A DNA stretch of 64,000 nucleotides from Marinovum sp034669705 (GCF_034669705.1 NZ_JAXMOR010000026.1:1-64000); one strand, 5' to 3'; positions 51,612 to 60,995 are shown, counted from the stretch's first letter. Numbers and translations are program-made. The notes: generated from the letters alone by a model not told the origin.

Positions 51612-53386
51612 AGTGCACCTCCGCGCTGATTGCCAAATCCGAACGCACGCAGTCCCAGCGCAAGCACGAACATGAAGCTCATCAGCATGATGCCGATGGC
51701 CCCGACCGAACTGATGTTGCCATTGTCCCAGAGCGACCAGATCATCACGCCCAGCACCTCGTTGCTGCCGCCCTGCGACAGGATCAGGGGCAGGCTGATG
51801 AAGCGCACGCTGAGCATGGCGACGTAGATCCAGATGCCGACCAGCGTCGGCAGCAAGAGCGGCCCGAAAATGCGCAGGGCGATCCGCCAGGGCGGCGCGC
51901 CTGACAGCTTGGCCGCGTCTTCCAGATCGGGATGCACCTGGATCATCGCCACGCTCATCGCCCGCACCGCGTAGGACAGGAACAGGATCGTGAAGCCCAG
52001 CACCAGCGCATAGATCGAGCCGAAGGTGCTGGCCCCGGTCAGCTTGTCGAACTGCATGAACAGCCAGAACAGCGCGAGGCCCAGCACGATGCCGGGGATC
52101 GAGTGCGGCAGGAACGACAGCATGTCGAGCGCGTAACGCCCCCGGAACCGGGTCCGCACGATGACGTAGGCGATCACGAAGGACACGATGGTCACCGTCG
52201 TCGCGGTCATCAGGGTGACGTAGATCGTATTCATCAGCGTGCGGAAGACGCGCGGCTGATTGAACACCGCCTCGTAGTGCTTGGTGGTCATGTTGGTGAA
52301 GGCCTCCCAGCTGGGCGGCCGGAGGTAATTGACCAGCGAAACATAGAGCAGCACCAGAAACGGCAGCACGATGGTCACGAAGAGAAACAGCAGTGCGACC
52401 GCCAACGCCGGTTTGCGCCATTTGCCAAGCCGCACCTGACGGGGCGTGTAGCCTTTGCCGGTGATGATCGAGTACCGCTCGGAATGGCGCACGAGGCGCA
52501 GGTAGAAGAACGAGATGACCAGCGCAATGATCAGGTAGAACACGGCGGCGGCATTGGCCTGTCCAAAGGCGGGAATGGTGCCGATATTGTCGATCAGGTT
52601 GAAGACCCGCGTGCTGAAGACATGCAGGTTCACCGGCATGCCGAGGATGCCGGGGACCTCGAAATTCTCGATCGCGGTGATCGCCTGAAAGATGCTGACC
52701 GCCAGAACGCCCGGCAGAAGCAGCGCCAGCGTGATCCGCCGCGTGGCGCGCATCGGGCTGGCCCCGCTCGCCGCCGCCGCCTCTTCCAGCGAGGGGTCCA
52801 TGCTGCGCATCAGCGGCACCAGCATGAGGAAGGCGACCGGCACGAGGCGCAGGCCCTCGGCAAAGATCAGACCGCCCATGGTATAGATGTCAAAGAGCGG
52901 CGCCGCGCTGCCGGTGATTTCCATATAGCCGCGGTTTACAAAGCCCGACCGGGGGCTGAGCAGGAGCACCCAGGCGATGGCATGCAGGATGCCGGGCACC
53001 GCGATGCCAAGGGGCACGCCCGCATAGATCCACATCTTGCCCGGCATGTCCGAGCGTTCCACCAGCCAGGCCAGCAGGGCCGCCGAGAGGATGCCGAATA
53101 TGGTCGCCCCGACGACATAGATCGCGGTGTTCCAGATCACCTTGTCGATGCGTTGCTCGACCCAAACGGCATAGAAATTGTCGAACCCGATGTTGTCGAG
53201 CGAGAATTCGTTGGGAAGCCGCGACAGGCTGAACGCACCTGCCACGAGCGAGAAGATCGGCGCGATGACCAGTGCCGCAAGCACGATCAGCACGATCCAG
53301 GGAAACGCCCGCGCAAGGATGTTGCGACCGGCCCTGGCGCTTGGTGCGGGAGCCTTCGTTGCTGCTATGTCAACCGTGTCGACCAT
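51608..53386 (-). CDS. ABC transporter permease, fused double domain (FbpB/AfuB type)
   Basis: A 592-residue membrane protein made of two permease domains in one chain, each with an EAA loop: first half EEAAAASGASPMRATRRITLALLLPGVL, second half EDAAKLSGAPPWRIALRIFGPLLLPTL. About twelve helices. This fused form is typical of iron(III)-type ABC importers, though many such systems carry organic anions. The binding protein is encoded 77 bases upstream. Confidence 0.92.
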   Translation of the reverse strand: MVDTVDIAATKAPAPSARAGRNILARAFPWIVLIVLAALVIAPIFSLVAGAFSLSRLPNEFSLDNIGFDNFYAVWVEQRIDKVIWNTAIYVVGATIFGILSAALLAWLVERSDMPGKMWIYAGVPLGIAVPGILHAIAWVLLLSPRSGFVNRGYMEITGSAAPLFDIYTMGGLIFAEGLRLVPVAFLMLVPLMRSMDPSLEEAAAASGASPMRATRRITLALLLPGVLAVSIFQAITAIENFEVPGILGMPVNLHVFSTRVFNLIDNIGTIPAFGQANAAAVFYLIIALVISFFYLRLVRHSERYSIITGKGYTPRQVRLGKWRKPALAVALLFLFVTIVLPFLVLLYVSLVNYLRPPSWEAFTNMTTKHYEAVFNQPRVFRTLMNTIYVTLMTATTVTIVSFVIAYVIVRTRFRGRYALDMLSFLPHSIPGIVLGLALFWLFMQFDKLTGASTFGSIYALVLGFTILFLSYAVRAMSVAMIQVHPDLEDAAKLSGAPPWRIALRIFGPLLLPTLVGIWIYVAMLSVRFISLPLILSQGGSNEVLGVMIWSLWDNGNISSVGAIGIMLMSFMFVLALGLRAFGFGNQRGGAL

Positions 53387-53463
53387 GAGTACGCTCTACC
53401 TTTGCGACGCCTCCCCGGACCTGCTGCGGCCCGGGGAGCAGATTTGAAAGCGGGGGTTTGCGA

Positions 53464-54633
53464 TCAGTTGGGTCCGCCGGTCTCGGCCCAGAGCGGGTTC
53501 CAGACGTCATAGAGCTTGGGCAGTTCGTTCAGCATGCCGTCCATCGTGCGAAGCGCGATGTCCTTGCCCGCATATTCGTCTGCAAGGGCGGCGGCGCCTT
53601 CGACCTGAAGGTCCTTGTGCACTGGCCCGTCACCCCCGGCGGCAAGACGGACAAGCTGGCCTTCCTGGCTGAGGATCCAGTTGATGAACACCTTGGACGA
53701 ATAATGCGTGGGCGAGTCGCGGAACATGCCGATCAGGTTGAAGTACTGCGGCACCGGCTCGGGGCAGTGCCAGCCGATCGGCGCGCCGGTTTCCATCATT
53801 TCCGCCGTTTCGTCGTTCGGTGTCGGCAGGCCGACATCGAACTCGCCGACCAGCGGCAGGTTGATCATGCCGCCGACCCCTTCGGAGCGCAGCTGCGGCT
53901 TGAGCGTGTTGAAGAACGCCGGCAAGAACTCGTTTGTCATCCGCTCGGAGCCGTAGTCTTCATGCGTCCAGAGATTGAGCGTCCAGAGCTGCGCGCGGTT
54001 CGCGGCACCGACCCGGCCATCCTTGAGCGCAGAGTCCTCCGCGACGAGATCCCACCATGTCGCGGGCAGTTCGTCTTCGCTGACCCGGTCCTTGTTGTAG
54101 ATCAGGCACCAGGTCGTGTTCTGCATCCCGGCAAAGGTGCCGTCGGCGGCGCGGCGGTCTTCGGGAACGCCGTCCCAGGCCGGCAGATCGTCAAGTTCGG
54201 CCAGGGCGTCGGCCTCGATGTAATCGGGCAGCGAGCCTTCGAAGCTGACCACGATATGACGCACCAGGTTGCTGGATTTATACGCCAGAAGCGGCTGGAC
54301 CGCGCGGGCGGCGCCAGAGGTCTCGGTCGCCACGATCTCGATATCGGGATAGCGCGCGTTGAAGACGGGAAGCCATTCGGCCACATGCCCGGCAGCGTCG
54401 TTGGTGCTGAAGTCGATGGTGCCTTCCTCGGCGGCCTTTTCGAGCCATTCCGCCGGAACATCCAGTTCCGTCGCGGTGGCCGTGGCGGCCTGTTCGATCA
54501 GTTCGTCGGAAATGCCGTTGTCGGCCAGAAATTGCCGGGCCTCATCCGTCATCTCCGCGTGGAGCGTCGCCGTCGTGGCCAACAGCGCCACGGCCGAGCA
54601 TGTCAGAAGCTTGCTTTTCGGTGTCATTTTCAT
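53464..54633 (-). CDS. ABC transporter substrate-binding protein (family 1, FbpA-like)
   Basis: A 389-residue periplasmic protein with a signal peptide (ends TLHA). Typical stretches are TNDAAGHVAEWLPVFNARYPDIEIVATETSG and WCLIYNKDRVSEDELPATWWDLVAED. The paired tyrosines of true ferric-binding proteins are not obvious, so an organic ligand is at least as likely as iron. GGGAGGA precedes the start at 54633. It sits between the aromatic-type enzymes and the permease, supporting uptake of their substrate. Confidence 0.87.
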   Translation of the reverse strand: MKMTPKSKLLTCSAVALLATTATLHAEMTDEARQFLADNGISDELIEQAATATATELDVPAEWLEKAAEEGTIDFSTNDAAGHVAEWLPVFNARYPDIEIVATETSGAARAVQPLLAYKSSNLVRHIVVSFEGSLPDYIEADALAELDDLPAWDGVPEDRRAADGTFAGMQNTTWCLIYNKDRVSEDELPATWWDLVAEDSALKDGRVGAANRAQLWTLNLWTHEDYGSERMTNEFLPAFFNTLKPQLRSEGVGGMINLPLVGEFDVGLPTPNDETAEMMETGAPIGWHCPEPVPQYFNLIGMFRDSPTHYSSKVFINWILSQEGQLVRLAAGGDGPVHKDLQVEGAAALADEYAGKDIALRTMDGMLNELPKLYDVWNPLWAETGGPN

Positions 54634-54754
54634 TGTCGTCGTCCTCCCTGGGTTCAGACTGCCGCGGACCCCGTCCTGTGACGCGGACCTGTCCGCCGCC
54701 GATAGGGCTTTCCCGTCAGTCGTTGGTCGCCGGTCTCAAAACGCCCGGCGGTCC

Positions 54755-55648
54755 TCATACGAATCCGATGGCGGTCTGCGCCGCCTTGCAGGTTTCGCTT
54801 TTCGGCGGGGCAATGCCCCAGTGATCGGTGCGCCCCGGCGGCCATGTCCAGTCCGCGGGGCCGCCGACCTCGTAGCTGTCATCGACCTGAAGAACCTCGG
54901 CGGTGTGTTCGACCACATAGCCTTCGGGATCGACGAAATAGGCAAAGACGTTGTTGCCGGGGCCGTGACGGCCCACGCCCCAGCCGAAGTCGTAGCCGTG
55001 GTCTCGCATGCGGCCCGAGGCGCGCATGACGCCCTCCAGTTCGGGCAGCATGAAGGCGATGTGGTTCAGCCCCTCGACGGGCGCTTCGGCCAGAACGACG
55101 GCGTGGTGGTCGGCATTGCAGCGCAGGAACGCCATGATCTTCGAGCGGTCGGTCAGCGCGAAGCCCAGCACATCCTCGTAGAAGCGTGCCAGCGCATCCA
55201 CATCGCGGGTGTTGATGTTCACATGCGACAGGCGCGTCGCGCGGTCGATCCGGGTCGGTTTCGGATCGCGGGGCTGGTCGCCGTGGACAAGCCGGATCAC
55301 GCAGCCGTTGGGTTCACGAAAATCGACCATCGTGCCGCCGCCCGGCCGCGTTGCGGGCGCCGGCGAGTCGATCCGCCTGCATCCCGCCTTTTCGGCCCGC
55401 GCCAAGGTCTGGTCCATCGCCTCGGCCGAGGCGCAGCGGAAGGTCACGGCGGCAAGGCCCGGGCTTTCCCCCGGCACGAGCGCCAGGATATACGGATCGG
55501 CCCCGGTGCCCGCAAAGAAACGCGCATCACCGGGGTGGTCTATCGGCTCAAGCCCCCAGACATCGCGGTAGAAGGCGGCATGGCGCTCCGGATCGGGCGA
55601 CTGGATGTCGACGCTGGCAATCGCCGTGATCGGGAATGCGCGTGTCAC
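54755..55648 (-). CDS. Two-domain VOC enzyme, extradiol dioxygenase-like
   Basis: A 297-residue protein with two vicinal-oxygen-chelate modules. The second, catalytic module has LSHVNINTRDVDALARFYEDVLGF (first metal His), HHAVVLAEAPVEGLNHIAFML (second His) and PEGYVVEHTAEV (Glu), the 2-His-1-Glu set of type I extradiol dioxygenases such as catechol 2,3-dioxygenase. The GTG start overlaps the FAH-family stop by four bases. Together with FAH and GST it suggests meta-cleavage of an aromatic ring; other VOC reactions are possible. Confidence 0.83.
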   Translation of the reverse strand: MTRAFPITAIASVDIQSPDPERHAAFYRDVWGLEPIDHPGDARFFAGTGADPYILALVPGESPGLAAVTFRCASAEAMDQTLARAEKAGCRRIDSPAPATRPGGGTMVDFREPNGCVIRLVHGDQPRDPKPTRIDRATRLSHVNINTRDVDALARFYEDVLGFALTDRSKIMAFLRCNADHHAVVLAEAPVEGLNHIAFMLPELEGVMRASGRMRDHGYDFGWGVGRHGPGNNVFAYFVDPEGYVVEHTAEVLQVDDSYEVGGPADWTWPPGRTDHWGIAPPKSETCKAAQTAIGFV

Positions 55649-56550
55649 AGCACGATGTCCGCATCGCCGTAAAGGTCGACCTCGGTGACCGTATTGCGCA
55701 GCTCTCCCAGCCCTGTCGCGCGGGTCACGACGGTATCGCCGGGCTTCAGGAAGACCTGCGGCGTGCGCCCGTTGCCCACACCCGCCGGTGTGCCGGTCAG
55801 CACCACGTCGCCGGCGTTCAGCGTCATCCCGAAGGACAGTTCGGCGAGGATCGTGGGGATGTCGAACGCCATCTGCTTGACCAGCGCCGACTGCATCACC
55901 TCGCCGTTGAGTTCGCACTCGATGCGCATGTCTCCCAAGTCCTCGATCTCGTCGGCGGTGACCAGAACCGGGCCCAGCGGCGTGGTCTGGTCGGGGCTCT
56001 TGCCGCGCATCCACTGGCCACCGTGGCGGCGCTGGATATCGCGCTGCGAGACGTCATTGGCGAGGCAATAGCCGAAGATATGGTCATGGGCCTTGTGGGA
56101 CGGAATGGACCGTCCGGCGGGACCGATCACCAGCGCCAGTTCGGCCTCGTAGTCCCATTTCTTCGAGCATCGGTCGTCCCAGGCAATATCGTCATTGGGT
56201 CCGATGATGGCGTTGGGCGACTTGGTGAAGAAGGTCGGCGCAGTAGGGCGTTCGACCTCTTGCCCATCGCGGCGGCCCTTGTTTTCATCGAAGTGATCCC
56301 AGTAGTTCCAGCCGGTGCAGAGCACGTCGCGCTTGAAGCGCGTGATCGGCGCGGTGAGCGGGGCCGACGCAAGGTCGATGCGCGCGCGGTCCGCCTCCTC
56401 TACCGCCCTGGCCGCCGCAGCAAGACCGTCTTGGCCGGCCTCGATCAGCGCCACAAGGTCAGTGACCAGATCGCCGATCAGCACAATCTCGGCGTCGTCG
56501 ATGACACCCGGCACTGTTCTGCCGTCCTGTCGCACGCTGACAAACCGCAT
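55645..56550 (-). CDS. Fumarylacetoacetate hydrolase-family protein
   Basis: A 301-residue FAH-family enzyme. FKRDVLCTGWNYWDHFDENKG opens the core, followed by metal ligands in DYEAELALVIGPAGR and FGYCLANDVSQRDIQRR, and LNAGDVVLTGTPAGVG near the end. Members hydrolyse acylpyruvates, decarboxylate or hydrate ring-cleavage products. It is the first gene of the seven-gene operon that runs to 48320, with a palindromic operator and TTGACA promoter upstream. The start at 56550 (MRFVSVRQDG) is the family start. Confidence 0.87.
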   Translation of the reverse strand: MRFVSVRQDGRTVPGVIDDAEIVLIGDLVTDLVALIEAGQDGLAAAARAVEEADRARIDLASAPLTAPITRFKRDVLCTGWNYWDHFDENKGRRDGQEVERPTAPTFFTKSPNAIIGPNDDIAWDDRCSKKWDYEAELALVIGPAGRSIPSHKAHDHIFGYCLANDVSQRDIQRRHGGQWMRGKSPDQTTPLGPVLVTADEIEDLGDMRIECELNGEVMQSALVKQMAFDIPTILAELSFGMTLNAGDVVLTGTPAGVGNGRTPQVFLKPGDTVVTRATGLGELRNTVTEVDLYGDADIVL

Positions 56551-56625
56551 GAATATCCCTCCCGCATGGCGCTTGTGATGCGCTCGTTGTCTCAAGGATG
56601 ATCCACGTTGCTGCGTTTTGTCAAG

Positions 56626-56639
56626 AATGATCGATCATT
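56626..56639. promoter_or_regulatory. Perfect palindrome, probable GntR operator of the catabolic operon
   Basis: AATGATCGATCATT is a perfect 14-base palindrome between the FAH-family gene and the divergent GntR gene. TTGACA (56624-56619 on the minus strand) abuts it, so a bound regulator would block or guide the operon promoter. It is 64 bases before the GntR start. Confidence 0.65.
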
Positions 56640-56702
56640 TCCTAAAAGAAGCCTGTTTGTGGTTTATCCCCGGGAGGATTTGAGCTAAGTCTTTGGTGCC
56701 AG

Positions 56703-57413
56703 ATGCGGATGATGAACATGCAGGGTCTACACCTGATTGAAGGGACCGAAACCAAGACGCGCGCCAGTGCGGTCTATCTCGATATCCGGCGCGCGATCCT
56801 TGAGGGCTCGCTTGTGCCGGGGGCCAAGCTGAACGTCAGGGATCTGAGCGCCCGCTTTCAGACCGGGTTGAGTCCGGTGCGCGAGTCGCTGAACCGTCTT
56901 GCGATGGAAGGGCTTGCGAGCCACGAGGACAATCGCGGCTTCGTCGTATCGCCCGTCAGCGTTCCAGAGTTGCAAGATCTTACCCAGGCCAGATGCTGGA
57001 TGAACGAACTCGGTGTGCGCCGCTCGATCGAGCTGGGGGATTCGGCTTGGGAAGAGGCGGTGCTTGTCACGTGTCACCGCCTGTCCCGCACGCCCCGCAG
57101 TCGCGCAGATGGCCTGCCCGGTCCGAACGTCGACTGGGAGCAGGCGCACAAGGCCTTTCACCAGGCGCTGGTGTCGGCCTGCGGATCGAACTGGCTGATC
57201 GAGACCTGTAGCCAGCTCTACGATTCCGCCGACCGCTATCGCAGTCTGGCGCGCCTGGCCGGGGCCGCGCGCCACGATCCGCTTGACGAGCACAGCGAAA
57301 TCATGACCGCCGCGCTGGACCGTGACGCGGACAGGTCCGCGCGGCTTCTGACAGAGCATTTTCAGCGGACGGCCGAACTGGTCCAAACCGTCATCCGCAC
57401 GCAAGAGGGCTGA
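56703..57413 (+). CDS. GntR-family regulator, FCD type
   Basis: A 236-residue regulator with the winged helix (GAKLNVRDLSARFQTGLSPVRESLNRLAMEGLASHEDNRGFVV) and an FCD-like helical effector domain (WEQAHKAFHQALVSACGSNWLIETCSQLYDSADRYR). ATG codons at 56703, 56709 and 56715 could all start it. Divergent from the catabolic operon and next to its palindrome, so it is the likely local repressor, responding to a pathway compound. Confidence 0.88.
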   Translation: MRMMNMQGLHLIEGTETKTRASAVYLDIRRAILEGSLVPGAKLNVRDLSARFQTGLSPVRESLNRLAMEGLASHEDNRGFVVSPVSVPELQDLTQARCWMNELGVRRSIELGDSAWEEAVLVTCHRLSRTPRSRADGLPGPNVDWEQAHKAFHQALVSACGSNWLIETCSQLYDSADRYRSLARLAGAARHDPLDEHSEIMTAALDRDADRSARLLTEHFQRTAELVQTVIRTQEG

Positions 57414-57471
57414 GCGGCCGTCGCTGCCTGCCAGTGGTCCGCGCGGCTGACACCGGGAAGGAGATCTGCCG

Positions 57472-57801
57472 ATGATCGTTGAACTGGTTATTTTCAAGAA
57501 CCGCGAGGGCATCACCCTGGAAGAGGAGTATGCCGACGCGCAGAAGGGCGCGCAGGCCTGGCTTGCCAATTCCGACCTGATCGCCAAGCACTTCATCCGC
57601 GATGGCAACGTCGGCGGCGCGGTCTATGTCTGGCCCTCCCGAGAGGCCGCAGAGCGCGCACATGACGACAAATGGCGCGCGGGCGTCCTGGCCCGCACCG
57701 GCGGCAACCCGCCGGAGATCCGGTATTTCGACCTGATGATGTCCTGCGAGCCGCAGGACCAGAAGATCACCGAATACGGCCCGGCTCCGTCGGACCAATG
57801 A
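57472..57801 (+). CDS. Small YdhR/ABM-like monooxygenase-fold protein
   Basis: A 109-residue protein with the ferredoxin-like dimeric alpha-beta barrel plan: MIVELVIFKNREGITLEEEYADAQKGA and GGAVYVWPSREAAERAHDDKWRAGVLARTGG. YdhR-like and ABM-domain proteins of this size are predicted monooxygenases or muconolactone-isomerase-like enzymes. AAGGAGA precedes the start. It follows the GntR gene by 58 bases and may share its transcript. Confidence 0.65.
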   Translation: MIVELVIFKNREGITLEEEYADAQKGAQAWLANSDLIAKHFIRDGNVGGAVYVWPSREAAERAHDDKWRAGVLARTGGNPPEIRYFDLMMSCEPQDQKITEYGPAPSDQ

Positions 57802-57855
57802 CGCGCTCGCAGATCTGACGACGGATCACTCCCACAGCTTCCATCAGCCGAACTT

Positions 57856-57892
57856 ATGGATATCCTCTGAAATCCAATTGGCGCAAATAGCC
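57856..57892 (+). promoter_or_regulatory. 37-base LysR-linked element, copy 1
   Basis: TTATGGATAT, nine spacer bases and TCCAATTGGCGCAAATAG. The same arrangement and length recur at 61914-61950, next to the LysR gene. It lies 109 bases before the TAXI binding-protein gene. The CCAATTGG core is itself a palindrome. Confidence 0.7.
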
Positions 57893-58000
57893 GCCTTCGT
57901 GTCACGCTTCTCTGACCAAGCCGATGTCCTGACGGGCAGAAGACCCGCGGGCCGGGTGGCTGGTCGCGGTCATGCGCGAACTCTGGGAGGAAACCACCAT

Positions 58001-58957
58001 ATGAGACATGTTCTAGCAGGGATGGTCGCTGCAACCATCGGCCTGGCCGCCGCAACGGCCGCCAGCGCCCAGACCGTCACCATCGTGACCACCGCGCCGG
58101 GGGGATTCACCAACTCGACCGGTGCCGCGATCGGCAAGGTTCTGGGCGACGCTGGCGGCGTCCGCGCCGTCATCACGCCGCAGCAGTCCTCGGGCCTGAC
58201 GGATATCAATGCCGGGATCGCCGACTTCGGGATCACCACGGTTCCCGATGTGATCTTCGCCGTGGCGGGAACCAACGACTATGCCGAAAACGGCCCGCAG
58301 TCCGACCTTCGGATCGTGGCACGCATGACGGCGCTGCGCGGCGCGGTCTTCGTTCGCGATGACAGCGACATCAAGGAATATGCAGACCTCAAGGGCAAGC
58401 GCATGCCTTGCGAATACGCCGCCCAGGTCTCGGGCAACCCGATGCTTGAGGTTGTCCGCGCCACGGCAAACATCACGGTGGACGATCTGGAATGCGTGCC
58501 GACACAGAACATCCCCGGGTCGGCCATCCTGCTGTCCGAAGGCAAGATTGATGCGATGTATTTTGCCGTGGGCTCTGGCCGGGTCAAGGAAGCCGCGGCC
58601 AGTGTCGGCGGTGTGCGCGCGCTGAATTTCCCCGAGGACGAAGCGGCGCTGGCCAAGGCGCAGGCCATCGTGCCCGAGATCTATCCGATGCGCGTCGAGG
58701 CCGACCCGGCGCTTGACGGCTTTGCCGAGACGACCGACATTCTGGTCAATGACCTGGTCCTCTTTGCCAATGCCAATGTGCCCGATGCGGTGGTGAAAGA
58801 GATCGTCGCCACCATTCACGCCAACAAGGCGACGCTGCTTGAGGTCTTTCCCGGGCTGGCATTGTTTGAGCCTGACCTGATGGCCCGGAACTATGGCGGT
58901 GTGAGCTATCATCCCGGCGCGGAAGAGTTCTATCGCGAAGCAGGCATCTGGCCCTGA
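58001..58957 (+). CDS. TAXI-family TRAP transporter substrate-binding protein
   Basis: A 318-residue periplasmic receptor. The signal peptide (MRHVLAGMVAATIGLAAATAASA) precedes VTIVTTAPGGFTNSTGAAIGKVLGD, the typical TAXI opening. Later stretches GIADFGITTVPDVIFAV and LSEGKIDAMYFAVGSG line the ligand cleft. TGGGAGGA lies before the start. It works with the fused permease encoded next, using the ion gradient to import an organic acid. Expression is probably governed by the LysR-linked element upstream. Confidence 0.88.
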   Translation: MRHVLAGMVAATIGLAAATAASAQTVTIVTTAPGGFTNSTGAAIGKVLGDAGGVRAVITPQQSSGLTDINAGIADFGITTVPDVIFAVAGTNDYAENGPQSDLRIVARMTALRGAVFVRDDSDIKEYADLKGKRMPCEYAAQVSGNPMLEVVRATANITVDDLECVPTQNIPGSAILLSEGKIDAMYFAVGSGRVKEAAASVGGVRALNFPEDEAALAKAQAIVPEIYPMRVEADPALDGFAETTDILVNDLVLFANANVPDAVVKEIVATIHANKATLLEVFPGLALFEPDLMARNYGGVSYHPGAEEFYREAGIWP

Positions 58958-58990
58958 ACCTTCACGCCCCGTGTGACGTGGGTTGAACTT

Positions 58991-59025
58991 GACAGGCGTC
59001 AGGCCCGCCGGATCTGACGCCTGTC
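58991..59025 (+). promoter_or_regulatory. Perfect 12-base intercistronic hairpin
   Basis: GACAGGCGTCAG (58991-59002), an 11-base loop and CTGACGCCTGTC (59014-59025) between the TAXI receptor and permease genes. No U-run follows, so it is more likely an mRNA-stabilising or partial attenuation structure that keeps the receptor in excess over the permease. It ends eight bases before the GGGAGAAG ribosome binding site region of the permease. Confidence 0.7.
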
Positions 59026-59041
59026 GCTTCGGGAGAAGCGC

Positions 59042-60991
59042 GTGACCAAATTGACCAACGCCATGGCGGCGATCATGACGCTGATTGCGCTCATCTGGGC
59101 CGCCGATGCCCTGCGCATGGTGGGCATTGCCGTCTACACCGAGCAATATATCGCGCTGCTGCTGGCGTTTGCCTTTCCGCTGATCTACCTCACCCTGCCC
59201 GCGCGCAGGACCATCGCCCCGGTGCTGGAGGACGACGACGACCACGATCCGATCCAGAGGGATGTGCCGTGGTATGACGTCGCCGCCGCCGGTCTGGGCT
59301 GTGTCCTGTCGCTCTATGTGGTGCTGCGCTTCCCCGACCTGTCGCAGATGACGGCGACACGGCCACTTGAGGGGCTGATCCCGGCCATCGTGATGATCTG
59401 TCTGGTGCTCGAAGGCGTCAGGCGGTCGTCGGGCACGATCATCGCGCTGGTTGTGGTCTCGGCTCTGGTGCTGGCCTTCGTCGGACACCTGCTTCCGACG
59501 TCGATCTCGGGGCGCAAGATCCTGCCCGACCATTTTGCCTATTTCCTGCTCTGGGACTCGACTGCGATCCTCGGGCCGGTGCTGACGATCGTGACCACCA
59601 TCGTGGTGTCCTTCGTGTTCTTCGGCACGGTGCTGTTCAAGACCGGCGGGGCGGCGTTCTTTACCGATGCCTCCGCCAGCCTGATGGGCCGTTACCGGGG
59701 CGGGCAGGCCAAGATCTCCATCATGGGCTCGTCGCTCTTCGGCACCATCTCGGGCTCCGTCGTGGCCAATGTGGTGACAACCGGCGTGGTCACCATCCCG
59801 ATGATGAAAAAGGCCGGGTTCCGCGCGCAACTGGCCGGCGCGATCGAGGCGGTGGCCTCGACCGGCGGCCAATTGCTGCCGCCGGTGATGGGCGTCACGG
59901 CGTTTCTGATGGCGGAGTTCCTGCAAGTGCAGTTCGCAGCCGTCGCGCTGGCGGCGCTGGTGCCGGCGCTCCTGTTTTATGTCGCGCTGTTCATTCAGGC
60001 CGATCTGGAGGCCGCGCGCGCCAATATGCGCGGGCTCGACCCCAGCGAAATCCCTGACGGGCGAAAGCTTCTGAAGGTAGGCTGGTATTTCCCGATCCCG
60101 TTTGTCGTGCTGATCGTGGTGCTGTTTGTCCTCAAGTATCGGCCGGAAACGGCGGCACTTCTGGCAACCGCGTCGATCTTTGCGACCGTCCTCATCTTCG
60201 GCTTTCGCGGCAAACGCCCGAGCCTTGCCCAATGGTTCTTCATCTTTCGCGATACCGGGCTCAAGGTGCTGGACATTCTCATGGTGGCCGCAGCCGCAGG
60301 GATCGTGATTGCGACGCTCAACTACACCGGGCTGGGGTTCGGGCTGACGCTGGCGATGGTCCACCTGTCGGGCGGCAGCCTCGTCGCCCTGCTCGCGATT
60401 TCGGCGGTGGCCTGCATCATCCTGGGCATGGGGATGCCGACCACGGGGGTCTATATCCTACTGGCGACGCTGATCGCGCCCGCGCTGATCCAGATGGGCG
60501 TGGAGCCGATGGCGGCGCATCTTTTCATCCTCTATTTCGGCTGCCTGTCGATGATCACGCCGCCGGTCGCCATCGGTGCCTTTGCCGCCGCCAACATCGC
60601 CCGCGCCGACCCGCTGGCCACAGGGTTCGAGGCCGTGCGCTTCGGTTGGGCGGTTTTCGTGATCCCGTTCCTGTTCGTGATGTCGCCCAGTCTCTTGCTG
60701 CAGGGGCCTGCCGGGCTGATCGCCTTCGACATTGCCACCGCCGTCGCGGGTGTCGCCATGGGGTCGGTCGGGGTTATCGGCTATGGGTTGCGCCGGCTTG
60801 GCCTTGTCGCAAGGGCGCTGCACCTCGTGGCGTCGCTGTGCCTTCTGATGCCGCTGAAAGACGTGGCATGGGGCGGTACCGCCAATGCCGTGGGCATCGC
60901 GCTCGGGCTGGCGATCCTTGGGTGGCAGGTCTTTGGCCCGTCGGTGCCCGGCCGTGCGCGCCTGCGGTCCGGAACCGAAGGCCCGCGCTGA
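59042..60991 (+). CDS. TRAP transporter fused permease (TAXI type, 4TM+12TM)
   Basis: A 649-residue membrane protein in which the small and large TRAP permease subunits are fused, as is usual for TAXI systems. GQAKISIMGSSLFGTISGSVVANVVTTGVVTIPMMKKAGFRAQLAGAIEAVASTGGQLLPPVMGV and GMGMPTTGVYILLATLIAPALIQMGVEPMAAHLFILYFGCLSMITPPVAIGAFAAANIA are the two family signatures, split here into halves of the transport core. GTG start. The substrate is unknown; the downstream 2-hydroxyacid dehydrogenase suggests an organic acid. Confidence 0.92.
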   Translation: MTKLTNAMAAIMTLIALIWAADALRMVGIAVYTEQYIALLLAFAFPLIYLTLPARRTIAPVLEDDDDHDPIQRDVPWYDVAAAGLGCVLSLYVVLRFPDLSQMTATRPLEGLIPAIVMICLVLEGVRRSSGTIIALVVVSALVLAFVGHLLPTSISGRKILPDHFAYFLLWDSTAILGPVLTIVTTIVVSFVFFGTVLFKTGGAAFFTDASASLMGRYRGGQAKISIMGSSLFGTISGSVVANVVTTGVVTIPMMKKAGFRAQLAGAIEAVASTGGQLLPPVMGVTAFLMAEFLQVQFAAVALAALVPALLFYVALFIQADLEAARANMRGLDPSEIPDGRKLLKVGWYFPIPFVVLIVVLFVLKYRPETAALLATASIFATVLIFGFRGKRPSLAQWFFIFRDTGLKVLDILMVAAAAGIVIATLNYTGLGFGLTLAMVHLSGGSLVALLAISAVACIILGMGMPTTGVYILLATLIAPALIQMGVEPMAAHLFILYFGCLSMITPPVAIGAFAAANIARADPLATGFEAVRFGWAVFVIPFLFVMSPSLLLQGPAGLIAFDIATAVAGVAMGSVGVIGYGLRRLGLVARALHLVASLCLLMPLKDVAWGGTANAVGIALGLAILGWQVFGPSVPGRARLRSGTEGPR

Positions 60992-60995
60992 GACG

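Noticed and set aside
53464..54633. Calling the ABC system at 50514-54633 a ferric iron importer
   Set aside because: The permease and ATPase are of the iron type, but the receptor lacks obvious paired iron-binding tyrosines and the operon is catabolic.
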